A DNA stretch of 22,886 nt from Deltaproteobacteria bacterium (GTDB taxonomy: Bacteria > Myxococcota_A > UBA796): the NCBI GenBank assembly GCA_002707085.1, contig PALY01000092.1:13745-36630 (forward strand). The letters run 5' to 3'. Position 1 is the first letter of the stretch. Each line of letters opens with the position of its first letter. Positions 5,985-13,873 of the stretch are shown here, piece by piece. Under the pieces are notes generated by a model. The model saw only the letters and a program-made list of their open reading frames with translations. It searched no databases and was not told the origin of the DNA. A program made the translations under genes and the position numbers.

Positions 5985-8840
5985 ATGAATACGAAGATGT
6001 CTATACCGGCGTTGTTGGCCATGTGGTCCGGCTCTGCCATGGCGATTGATACGCTTACTGTAGGGGCAAACAGTGGTAACAAGGCCACGGAGCAGATTTA
6101 TTCGGAAGGCGATATTGTAGGCACGGTAGCTCACGTCAATGAGTCCGACTTCAATTCGATGAGTGTTGCGGACATGATGGTCTACGACGTCATTTTGATT
6201 CAATGGGCTTCAGATTCAAGTCTCGATGTCACTTGGGAAGGCCGGATGGAAGAGTACGTCTTGGCTGGTGGTGGATTCATCTATGATGGAGACCCCAATA
6301 ATCGCGATGATTTATATCCGCTGGTTACTGATTCGACGGGTGAGAGTTGTGGTTCCTCATGGACTTTTGTGGACTCCGTGGATGGGTTGACCGATGGCAT
6401 CGTGGAAGATTTTGCCAATTGTCATGTGAGCTACGGGAGCTGGGACTCGAGTCTCAGTGAGTTGATGCGAGATGGAAGCAGTCAGGTGATCATGCTGTAC
6501 GGCGACTATGGCGCAGGCCGTGTGATTTTGACGGGTCCGGACCAGGATTACCATGCAAGTAAGGGGGCTGGTGGGTATTCCGGAAACCAGTACAACTTTC
6601 TAATCAACGAAATCAATTGGGTGTCCAGCGGTTGTTTGGAAACATCGTTTTATTTGGATGCGGATGGCGATGGATACGGCAATGCAAGCGAGAGTGTCTC
6701 TTCTTGTGAAGCGCCCTCTGGCTATGTTTCAGACGCCACAGATTGTGATGATTCAGATGGTGCGGTGAATCCGGCTGCAACAGAAATTTGTGATGGCTTG
6801 GACAACGATTGTGATGGTGCTGTTGATCCTTCTGATTCATCGGATGCGTCGACTTGGTACGCGGACGTTGATGGCGACGGCTATGGTGATTTGGCAGAAA
6901 CTGCGGCAGCATGTGACGCACCGTCTGGGTATGTTTCAGACGATACCGATTGTGATGATTCAGATTCTGCAGTGAACCCAAGTGCGACCGAGTATTGCGA
7001 TGGTATCGACAATGACTGTGATGGGGACATTGATCCAGATGATTCAGCCGATGCGACGACTTGGTACGAGGATTGGGATGCTGATGGTTACGGAGACCCT
7101 TCGGAGTCCTTTGCGGTAACGGCGTGTTCCTTGCCTGATGGCTATACCAGCGTTGATCTGGCAACGGACTGCAATGACATAGATGCTTCGATCAATCCGG
7201 ATGCCACAGAGGTTTGTGACGGTGTGGACAACGATTGTGATGGGGCTGTTGACCCATCGGATTCATCCGATGCCTCCACTTGGTACGCGGACGTTGATGG
7301 CGATGGGTATGGCGATGCCTCGGCCTCGTCGGTGTCTTGCTATGCCACAGTTGGTTGGGTCGCAGACGCCACAGATTGCGATGACTCTGCAGCTGCAGTG
7401 AATCCAAGCGCAATCGAGTATTGTGATGGCATCGATAACGATTGTGATGGCTCAGTTGATCCATCAGACTCAGCGGATGCAACGACATGGTACGAAGACT
7501 GGGATGGCGATGGATATGGTGATCCTTCACTGTTTTACGCAACAACAGCGTGTTCGTTACCGAGTGGCTACACCAGCGTTGATCTGGCGACAGACTGCAA
7601 CGATGTAGACGCTTCGATTAACCCTGATGCCACAGAAGTTTGTGATGGTGTGGACAACGATTGTGATGGTGAAGTTGACCCATCGGATTCATCGGATGCC
7701 TCCACTTGGTACGCGGACGTAGATGGTGACGGGTATGGTGATGCTGACTCAACGGCGCTGGCCTGTGAAATCTCTGATGGTTGGGTTGCTGACGACACCG
7801 ATTGTGATGATGCGGATGCGGAAGTGAACCCAGGAGCTACAGAGGTCTGCAACGGCATTGATGACGATTGCGATACCGTGATCGACCCATCGGATGCTTC
7901 AGGGTCCTCGGCTTGGTACGCCGACGCGGATGGTGATGGCTATGGTGACTTGGCCACCACCGTAATGGCTTGCGCAGTCTCTGGCGGTTGGGTCGCTGAC
8001 TCGACCGACTGTGATGATGCGGATGCTGCAGTGAACCCTGCCGCCACAGAAATCTGTAATGGCATTGACGATGACTGCGACGGTGTCGTCGATCCGCTTG
8101 AGGCTGCTGATTCTACGATTTGGTATGCCGATGCCGATGGCGATGGCTTCGGTGATGCAGAGACCAGCATGACGGGTTGTACGGCAGAAGATGGCTATGT
8201 CAGTGACGACATGGACTGTGACGATACAGATGCGGCTGTGAATCCGGATGCAGTAGAAGTATGCGATGGCATCGATAATGACTGCAGTGGAGAAGTCGAT
8301 GGTGTTGATTCTGAAGATGCACTCACGTTGTATGAAGACAACGATGGCGATGGCTTTGGATTGGAAACATTCGAAGAGATCTGTGTGGAAGATGAATCCG
8401 CTTGTGATTCAGGGATGATGGACACTGGCTGTGTCGAAGAGACCTGTGACATGGTGTCGACGGCTGTGGTGTCCTGTGATGAACTGGATGGCTATGTGGA
8501 AGACAATACCGACTGCGATGATGAAGACGCAGACGTGTACCCAGGCGCCCCTGGATTGGATGACGAATGTGTCGAATTGGAAGACACGGGTTCGGCAGAT
8601 GACACGGGCTTTGCTGATGACACGGGCTTTGCTGATGACACAGGTTCCGCTGATGACACAGGAATTGTCCCTGGTGGTGACGAAGATGCCGATGCGGACG
8701 ATGACGATGAAGGCGACACTGGCGGTGACGGCGATAAGTTGGATGTTGATTGTGGCTGTGCCACAGGGACACTGACGGGCAGTTCACCTTGGTTGGCTGC
8801 ACTGGGGCTGTTGGCGCTTGTTCGCCGACGCCAAGACTGA
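5985..8840 (+). CDS. Secreted MopE-repeat protein with GATase-like N-domain, paralogue 2
   Basis: This 951-residue paralogue of the preceding gene has the same order of parts: identical 20-residue signal peptide, GATase/ThuA-like N-domain to about residue 216 (YDVILIQWAS, LAGGGFIYDG, GAGRVILTGP), then eight full MopE-type repeats and one modified Cys-rich repeat, a DTG linker array and the CGC/hydrophobic/RRR sorting tail. The 148 extra residues are mostly two additional repeats plus a longer linker. Both ends are far more alike between the paralogues than the middle. One repeat has GYGN in place of GYGD (first), one has DADGYGD (third) and one has DCDT for DCDG (sixth), so some metal loops may be weakened. 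It ends in a strong hairpin that also serves the convergent peroxidase gene. Surface exposure and metal binding are inferred from the families. Confidence 0.88.
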   Translation: MNTKMSIPALLAMWSGSAMAIDTLTVGANSGNKATEQIYSEGDIVGTVAHVNESDFNSMSVADMMVYDVILIQWASDSSLDVTWEGRMEEYVLAGGGFIYDGDPNNRDDLYPLVTDSTGESCGSSWTFVDSVDGLTDGIVEDFANCHVSYGSWDSSLSELMRDGSSQVIMLYGDYGAGRVILTGPDQDYHASKGAGGYSGNQYNFLINEINWVSSGCLETSFYLDADGDGYGNASESVSSCEAPSGYVSDATDCDDSDGAVNPAATEICDGLDNDCDGAVDPSDSSDASTWYADVDGDGYGDLAETAAACDAPSGYVSDDTDCDDSDSAVNPSATEYCDGIDNDCDGDIDPDDSADATTWYEDWDADGYGDPSESFAVTACSLPDGYTSVDLATDCNDIDASINPDATEVCDGVDNDCDGAVDPSDSSDASTWYADVDGDGYGDASASSVSCYATVGWVADATDCDDSAAAVNPSAIEYCDGIDNDCDGSVDPSDSADATTWYEDWDGDGYGDPSLFYATTACSLPSGYTSVDLATDCNDVDASINPDATEVCDGVDNDCDGEVDPSDSSDASTWYADVDGDGYGDADSTALACEISDGWVADDTDCDDADAEVNPGATEVCNGIDDDCDTVIDPSDASGSSAWYADADGDGYGDLATTVMACAVSGGWVADSTDCDDADAAVNPAATEICNGIDDDCDGVVDPLEAADSTIWYADADGDGFGDAETSMTGCTAEDGYVSDDMDCDDTDAAVNPDAVEVCDGIDNDCSGEVDGVDSEDALTLYEDNDGDGFGLETFEEICVEDESACDSGMMDTGCVEETCDMVSTAVVSCDELDGYVEDNTDCDDEDADVYPGAPGLDDECVELEDTGSADDTGFADDTGFADDTGSADDTGIVPGGDEDADADDDDEGDTGGDGDKLDVDCGCATGTLTGSSPWLAALGLLALVRRRQD
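6645..8579 (+). repeat. MopE-type repeat array, paralogue 2 (8 full + 1 modified)
   Basis: The order is first, A, B, A, B, A, A, A', modified last. The A-B pair occurs twice in succession, indicating that a two-repeat block was duplicated as a unit. Paralogue 1 has one A-B pair and three A-like units instead. Boundaries are approximate. Confidence 0.8.
8580..8669 (+). repeat. 18-bp coding minisatellite (DDTG linker)
   Basis: Five consecutive 18-base units encode (E/D)DTG plus two variable residues. Units two and three are identical (GATGACACGGGCTTTGCT, 8598-8615 and 8616-8633). Paralogue 1 has only a short, irregular DTG stretch here. The array spaces the metal-binding repeats from the C-terminal anchor and looks slippage-prone in frame. 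Confidence 0.8.
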
Positions 8841-8859
8841 TTCGTCCAGTATAGAACTC

Positions 8860-8898
8860 AAAGTCCCTTGTTCACCTATGGTGTGAACAAGGGACTTT
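8860..8898. terminator. Bidirectional terminator shared by convergent genes
   Basis: AAAGTCCCTTGTTCAC (8860-8875) and GTGAACAAGGGACTTT (8883-8898) form a perfect 16-bp stem with the 7-base loop CTATGGT. The TAG stop of the minus-strand peroxidase gene (8878-8876) lies in the loop, so the last codons of that gene form one arm of the stem. Flanking A and T runs suit both directions. Confidence 0.85.
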
Positions 8899-10192
8899 CT
8901 GGTTGAGACTCTAAAGACGCAGCCAGGGGCGCCCCAGTCAACGCTTCAAGGAAGGTGACCACGTCTTCAACCTGTTGGTCGTCGAGTGAAACATCCAACA
9001 GCAGATCTTCTCGGTGTCCAAATTCTGGGTATTCGTTCACTTCGCCATAGTGGCGAACCACTTGCTCCAGAGTGTCAAAGTGACCTCCATGCATGAAAGG
9101 TGCAGTGAGTGCCACACTTCGGAGTGAAGGGACCTTGAACTGGCCTTGTTGTTCACCACTTGTACTGAGGTGGGCGAGTTTTTCGATGCTGGACTCTGCT
9201 GCGTCACTATAGAGGCCATCTCCACGGAAAGGGTCTTCCAGTAGTCTGATAATTCCCGTCAATCGTCCTTGGTCGCCGCCGCTAAGCCAGTCACGCTCTC
9301 CCAAGCCGATGTTGGCAAATTCACGGTTCGTAAAAGAAGGTCCGGCATGGCAAAAATGGCACTTGGCTTCACCAATAAACAGCTTGAGTCCACGGATTGC
9401 GGATTCGGACATATGGTCGTCGGTGGCTTTACCTTCCACCAATAATGCTTCAGCGAAACGGTCATAGGCGCTATCGCGGCTTACGATTTTTCGTTGAAAG
9501 GCTGCCATGGCTTTGCCAACATTTGTGAACACGATGTTGGCTTCATGTTGTGCTTCAGGTGTCATCGACATCCATGCCACTGTGTCAGGGTGGTCCGGAT
9601 CGTTAAGAACGGGTCGACCATCGGTTGGCCAAGAAGACATGTCAGGGAGACTCCCGAAGGTTTCTCTGTAGGCCCGGCTTAAGGACTCATCATTGGCCAA
9701 GTAGTGAGCCATACGAAGCCGATTACTGTCCATCTCGGCGACATCTTCAATGGGCTGGATTGCCTGGCACCATTGAGTGTCGCATCGCCCGTCCCAGAAA
9801 AACCAGCGGTTGTTGGCTGTGTTGAACAATGGCATGGAGTGTCGGTGTACTTGACTGACACCTTCGCCAAGTTTCAAACCGTCGGACCATCCTTGGGAGG
9901 GATCATGACAGGTGGCACACGAGACATCTCCTGATGAAGACAGACCTTCATCGAAAAACAGGTATTGACCCAGATGAACCGCCCAAGGATCTTCAGCATA
10001 CATGTTGGTTGGATCTGGTGTGACGTCGGGCAAAGGCCACATGGTACGCAGCATTTGAATCTCTGTTGCAGAGAAATCCATCGTTGCGGATGGAGGCACT
10101 CCTGTGTCATTCACTCCATCTGTTGGAGAGGACTTTGAGGTACATCCCAACAACAACAGCGGTGTCAGTCGCAGCAAATCACATCGAACCAT
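8876..10192 (-). CDS. Di-haem cytochrome c peroxidase family lipoprotein (CcpA/MauG type)
   Basis: A 438-residue periplasmic or surface lipoprotein: leader plus lipobox LLGC (Cys17), then two c-haem motifs, CATCH (92-96) and CHFCH (278-282), the hallmark of the bacterial di-haem peroxidase/MauG superfamily. Met367 in TAPFMHGGHFDTLEQVVRHYG sits where peroxidases carry the axial Met of the electron-transfer haem (MauG has Tyr), favouring H2O2 reduction over amine-dehydrogenase maturation. Length fits the family with a 40-residue lipoprotein linker. It is the last gene of a minus-strand operon. Its ATG lies 28 bases inside the preceding YtkA-like gene, with GAAGAG 6 bases upstream, so translation is probably coupled. 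It converges on MopE-repeat paralogue 2; in Methylococcus a surface-associated peroxidase of this superfamily is encoded beside mopE. Confidence 0.9.
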   Translation of the reverse strand: MVRCDLLRLTPLLLLGCTSKSSPTDGVNDTGVPPSATMDFSATEIQMLRTMWPLPDVTPDPTNMYAEDPWAVHLGQYLFFDEGLSSSGDVSCATCHDPSQGWSDGLKLGEGVSQVHRHSMPLFNTANNRWFFWDGRCDTQWCQAIQPIEDVAEMDSNRLRMAHYLANDESLSRAYRETFGSLPDMSSWPTDGRPVLNDPDHPDTVAWMSMTPEAQHEANIVFTNVGKAMAAFQRKIVSRDSAYDRFAEALLVEGKATDDHMSESAIRGLKLFIGEAKCHFCHAGPSFTNREFANIGLGERDWLSGGDQGRLTGIIRLLEDPFRGDGLYSDAAESSIEKLAHLSTSGEQQGQFKVPSLRSVALTAPFMHGGHFDTLEQVVRHYGEVNEYPEFGHREDLLLDVSLDDQQVEDVVTFLEALTGAPLAASLESQPESPLFTP

Positions 10193-10623
10193 GCGTACTC
10201 TTCGGCTTGCCCATCACTGCTCACATTTGCATGCAGTCGCCAATGTCCAGTCATGTGAAACTGCATGCCTGTGACGGTAAAGCTTCCATTGCCATTGCTT
10301 GTGACAGAGGCTTCTGTGTTCATTCCATGTTCATGTGCTGGCATGGTTGCATCGAAAGTGAGGGCGGCGTCAGATGCAGGTCCTTCTGCATTGCTGACAT
10401 TGAGGTTTAGGGCGAAGTTTTCGCTCAAAACGATGGGGTCAGGATCTGACGCATACTGCAGTGTCCAGGTCGACCCTTCTGTGGTGGCTTCAGTCGTGAA
10501 ATTACCATCTTCAATGGCCGTGTCATCGCCACCATGGTGATGGTGGTGATGGTCTCCTGTATCGGAAGACTCTTTTTCAGAGCAGCCCAAGACCAGAAGA
10601 AATAGCGCGAACAATTTGTTCAT
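10165..10623 (-). CDS. His6-bearing YtkA/FixH-like lipoprotein
   Basis: A 152-residue lipoprotein: leader, lipobox VLGC (Cys14), then a flexible segment with six consecutive histidines (25-30, encoded at 10551-10534 with mixed CAT/CAC codons). A beta-sandwich-like domain (about 50-147) follows with SENFALNLNVS, MPAHEHGM (94-101) and GMQFHMTGHWRLH, the pattern of YtkA-like/FixH-type periplasmic domains, where Met and His are often copper ligands. The protein ends in CCD, an additional possible thiol metal site. Its ATG overlaps the stop of the upstream 1060-residue gene by ATGA, and the peroxidase start lies within its 3' end, so it is the middle gene of a coupled trio. A role in metal capture or delivery is an inference; the family call is moderately sure. 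Confidence 0.75.
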   Translation of the reverse strand: MNKLFALFLLVLGCSEKESSDTGDHHHHHHGGDDTAIEDGNFTTEATTEGSTWTLQYASDPDPIVLSENFALNLNVSNAEGPASDAALTFDATMPAHEHGMNTEASVTSNGNGSFTVTGMQFHMTGHWRLHANVSSDGQAEEYAWFDVICCD

Positions 10624-13600
10624 AAGGTACCCAGTTTCTTCCTTCTCAAAACGCTAAATAATGCGATCGTGAATAGCCAAGAGCCGATTTTGTAGCTGGG
10701 GTTAACGGTAGCACAACCTGTTGCTCCTTTGTCCGTTTTTGACGGTGGTGGTTCAGATGTGTCCTCTTCGGGCAAATCTGCCCACGATGGCTCCGCACAA
10801 GGGCCATCGTCGTCATGAGCATCCAACCAATTGGCGATGCCATCACAATCTTTGTCGAGCAGGCCCTCTTCCGTATCTGTACGCCCATCACCATCTGAAT
10901 CCACATCCAGGTAGTTGGGGAACCCGTCTTCGTCGGGATCGTCGATGCCTTCAAATGATGTTCGGAGGCTGTCGCCATCATCGTCATTATCGATGCGATT
11001 GATAGAGCCGTCGTCATCGGAGTCGATTGGCAATTCATCAATGTCCAAGATGTTGTCTCCATCGGCATCGATGTCGATGAAATCCGGGCTGCCATCTTGG
11101 TCGGTGTCGATGACACCTTCATCTGTATCAGGGATTCCATCGTTGTCGGAGTCGATATCGATGTGATTGCCCAAGGTGTCCCCGTCAAAATCGGTATCGG
11201 TTTCGACCACTGTGTCGATACCGTCGCCATCGTCATCTGTATCCAGCCGATCGACTTGTCCGTCTTCATCTGTGTCTATCGACAGTTCATTTTGGTCCAA
11301 GACGCCATCATTGTCGGAATCTGCATCGAGACGATCTGGGATGCCATCGGTATCGGTATCTCCGAACCCTTCAATTTCGTCCCCATAGCCATCGTCATCG
11401 GAATCGGGGTCACGGTAATCGGCGATCCCGTCACCATCACTGTCCATGGTGCCTTCAATTAGTGTGGAGATACCATCGCCATCATCATCTGAGTCCAAAC
11501 GATCAATCTCGCCATCGGTATCGGTGTCGCCATCGAACTCAATGGCGTCAGGTATACCGTCATTGTCGGAATCGGTGTCGATGTAATCAGCACTGCCGTC
11601 AGAATCCGTGTCGACACTCCCTTCTATTTCATCCAAGATTCCGTCATTGTCTGCATCGACATCCAGGTGGTTGGGTAGCCCGTCTCCGTCCATGTCTTCA
11701 TCGGTTTCGATGAGTGTGGGGAGACCATCATCGTCATCGTCTGGGTCTCGGTAGTCTTCGTTTCCGTCTCCATCTGTATCAATGAGACCTTCCGCTTCAT
11801 CTGGAATCCCATCATTGTCACTGTCGGTATCGGTATGATCGGACCATCCGTCCAAATCCGTATCGATGGCGCCTTCGGTGGAGTCACCGATACCATCTGC
11901 ATCGGAGTCGAGGTCCAAGTGGTTGGGGATTTCATCTCCATCTGTATCTGGCAGGGTGTCCGCTGGATCCGTCCAATCGTAATCGTGGATCTCTATAATG
12001 GTGGGAATTCCATCATTGTCGTCATCATCATCGAATGGATCTGCCAGTCCATCGGAGTCGGTATCCGGCAGCCTGTCTCCCTCTCCAAGTTCCATCCCAT
12101 CCGGGATCCCATCATCATCCATATCTGGGTCATCAGGGTCGAGTCCCAACAGCATTTCTATTTCGCTGGACAGTCCGTCTTCATCTTCGTCATCATCTTC
12201 GGCAAATCCATTGCAGTCATTATCGAGTCCATCTACGAGTTCGGGGGCGCCGCTGTAAATGGAGTCATCGGTGTCGTCGCAATCGAGGCCACCATAGGCT
12301 TCTGCATCATGTCCATCCCTGTCTGCGTCATAGTCAGACCAACCATCGCAGTCGTGGTCGATGCCGTCGTACAAGATGTCCGTGGCGCCTACATAGCGAG
12401 TGTCGTCCTCGTCATCACAGTCGCTTCCACCACATAGATCGCTATCAAAACCATCACCATCTACGTCACATACATCTCTACCATTACAGTCTTGGTCAAC
12501 TCCGTCATATGGGATTTCGGGAGCGCCAGGCCATGTTTCAGGGTCCTCGTCGTTACAGTCACGTCCGCCGCACTCTCGAGGCTCAAAGCCGTCTCCATCT
12601 ACATCACATAGGTCTGCACCATCACAATCTTGATCGATTCCGTCATATGGGATTTCGGTCATGTCGGGTGCGAGAGTGGGGTCGGTGTCGTCGCAGTCTT
12701 CGCTTCCCGTTGTGTAGCCGGAGGGCGCTGTACAGGACACTGTCGGGTCGTCGATTGTCCCGTAACCATCACCGTCCCAGTCCCGATACCAGGTGTCTGC
12801 ATCTACCGAGGATGCGTCGTCGGTAAGGCCATCACAGTTGTTGTCTATACCGTCACACCACTCATCTGCACCGGGGTAGATTGTGGACAAGCTGTCATCA
12901 CAATCCTCGGAGTTTGTGACCCGTCCTTCTGGTTCGGTACAGGCGCGGATGTAGTCGAGAGGATCGCCGTACCCGTCCCCATCGGCGTCATCATACCAAG
13001 CATCCCCATCGGTTGGCTCTTCGTCAATGTCTCCATCGCAGTCATTGTCACGGCCATCGCAGGTTTCGGATCTGCCCGGCCGCACCCAGGATGTGCTGTC
13101 ATCACAGTCATCTCCGCCGCAACGCTCGGCGAGGTAGCCGTCATAATCCCAGTCGCAAGCTTGGTATCCCAGGCCCGTGGGTTCCCCGGAACCATTTTCC
13201 ATGACCAGAAGCCAGTCGCTTGGCCAGTCTGTGAACGTACCCCAAGCGGATGGTCCCCAATCCGACAGGTCAGTGCTTGTGATACTTCCCCACAGATAGG
13301 GTGCTTCATCGATTGTTGTCAGGGTATTGCTGGTGCCTTCCGTGCCCGAAAAATCACCCCAACTTTCGAGACCTGAGAGCGTTGTAGAGGTTCCACCGGT
13401 AGCCACCCACAAGCCCGTCCCGCCCCGTCCAATCCACAGCATGATTTGGTCCATGGTATCGATGGCGCCCTCTTCTGAACTGAGGTGGCAACTTGTAGCC
13501 AAACTGGTCACCAATATGTTTCCATCGACTGCGGGCGCCCATCTCTCTTGGGTGGCCACCAATGCGGATAAGTCACTGGTTGTGGGTGGTTCACAGCCCA

Positions 13601-13802
13601 TGTCACCGACGACAATGGCATCAAAGCCAAGAAAGTCTTCTGCAGTCGCGGCTCTCCACGCGGAGTCATCCCACACGGTGACGTAGTGGTGGGTCTCCAG
13701 TTGTGCGACTTCATCGGTTGCGGTGGGTCCGTACACGAGAACGCGCAGGTGGGACCAGCCTGTGGATGTCAGCAGGAGGATAAGCAGAGGCATAGCCGTC
13801 AC
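10620..13802 (-). CDS. Giant Asp-rich surface protein: GATase-like domain, MopE and TSP3-like repeats
   Basis: A 1060-residue secreted protein. Parts in order: short signal peptide (to about residue 17); an N-domain (18-215) whose DDSAWRAATAEDFLGFDAIV matches the NESDFNAMSVSDMMAYDVIL segment of the two plus-strand paralogues; about six MopE-type repeats (218-535), the later ones shorter and ending EIPYDGIDQDCDG; about twenty thrombospondin-type-3-like Asp repeats (536-998, DSDNDGIPD, DTDGDG); a Pro/Glu linker; and a C-terminal TGCAT, hydrophobic helix and RRKK of MYXO-CTERM type. TSP3 repeats bind many Ca2+ ions and give a stiff rod. The start is GTG; ATG at 13793 is an alternative that still leaves a signal peptide. 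It overlaps the next gene by ATGA. A TATATAT motif in the 71-base gap upstream may be a -10 element. Confidence 0.88.
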   Translation of the reverse strand: MTAMPLLILLLTSTGWSHLRVLVYGPTATDEVAQLETHHYVTVWDDSAWRAATAEDFLGFDAIVVGDMGCEPPTTSDLSALVATQERWAPAVDGNILVTSLATSCHLSSEEGAIDTMDQIMLWIGRGGTGLWVATGGTSTTLSGLESWGDFSGTEGTSNTLTTIDEAPYLWGSITSTDLSDWGPSAWGTFTDWPSDWLLVMENGSGEPTGLGYQACDWDYDGYLAERCGGDDCDDSTSWVRPGRSETCDGRDNDCDGDIDEEPTDGDAWYDDADGDGYGDPLDYIRACTEPEGRVTNSEDCDDSLSTIYPGADEWCDGIDNNCDGLTDDASSVDADTWYRDWDGDGYGTIDDPTVSCTAPSGYTTGSEDCDDTDPTLAPDMTEIPYDGIDQDCDGADLCDVDGDGFEPRECGGRDCNDEDPETWPGAPEIPYDGVDQDCNGRDVCDVDGDGFDSDLCGGSDCDDEDDTRYVGATDILYDGIDHDCDGWSDYDADRDGHDAEAYGGLDCDDTDDSIYSGAPELVDGLDNDCNGFAEDDDEDEDGLSSEIEMLLGLDPDDPDMDDDGIPDGMELGEGDRLPDTDSDGLADPFDDDDDNDGIPTIIEIHDYDWTDPADTLPDTDGDEIPNHLDLDSDADGIGDSTEGAIDTDLDGWSDHTDTDSDNDGIPDEAEGLIDTDGDGNEDYRDPDDDDDGLPTLIETDEDMDGDGLPNHLDVDADNDGILDEIEGSVDTDSDGSADYIDTDSDNDGIPDAIEFDGDTDTDGEIDRLDSDDDGDGISTLIEGTMDSDGDGIADYRDPDSDDDGYGDEIEGFGDTDTDGIPDRLDADSDNDGVLDQNELSIDTDEDGQVDRLDTDDDGDGIDTVVETDTDFDGDTLGNHIDIDSDNDGIPDTDEGVIDTDQDGSPDFIDIDADGDNILDIDELPIDSDDDGSINRIDNDDDGDSLRTSFEGIDDPDEDGFPNYLDVDSDGDGRTDTEEGLLDKDCDGIANWLDAHDDDGPCAEPSWADLPEEDTSEPPPSKTDKGATGCATVNPSYKIGSWLFTIALFSVLRRKKLGTL
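10809..12197 (-). repeat. Thrombospondin-3-like calcium repeat array
   Basis: The coding sequence is a long run of Asp-loop units alternating between DSDNDGIPDxxEG and DTDxDGxxDxxD, about 35-37 residues per double unit. On DNA level it is a degenerate GATxxxGATGG-type repeat, which produces many spurious long ORFs in the other five frames. Boundaries are approximate. Confidence 0.75.
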
Positions 13803-13873
13803 ATCATACCGCGATTGGCGGATATATAGGCGGTCATTTCAACGTACGGAGTGCTGTCAATCCGTCGGCCTAA

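Noticed and set aside
4026..8579. Regularly spaced DNA repeats considered as a CRISPR-like array
   Set aside because: The repeats are about 190-207 bp, in frame, diverged by codon position and encode metal-binding units; there are no short identical repeats with unique spacers.
8876..10192. MauG (methylamine-dehydrogenase maturation) as a specific name
   Set aside because: No methylamine dehydrogenase genes are present, and Met rather than Tyr stands at the axial position, so only the superfamily is called.
11835..12826. Long plus-strand ORFs (Ile/Val-rich and His/Arg-rich) opposite the giant TSP3 gene
   Set aside because: Periodic composition follows directly from reading the Asp-repeat codons on the other strand; no start signals or independent motifs.
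13803..13873. TTGACA box as a promoter for the giant repeat gene
   Set aside because: The perfect -35 is 28 bases from the nearest -10-like TATATA and the 17-base position holds ATGACC; not supportable as a pair.
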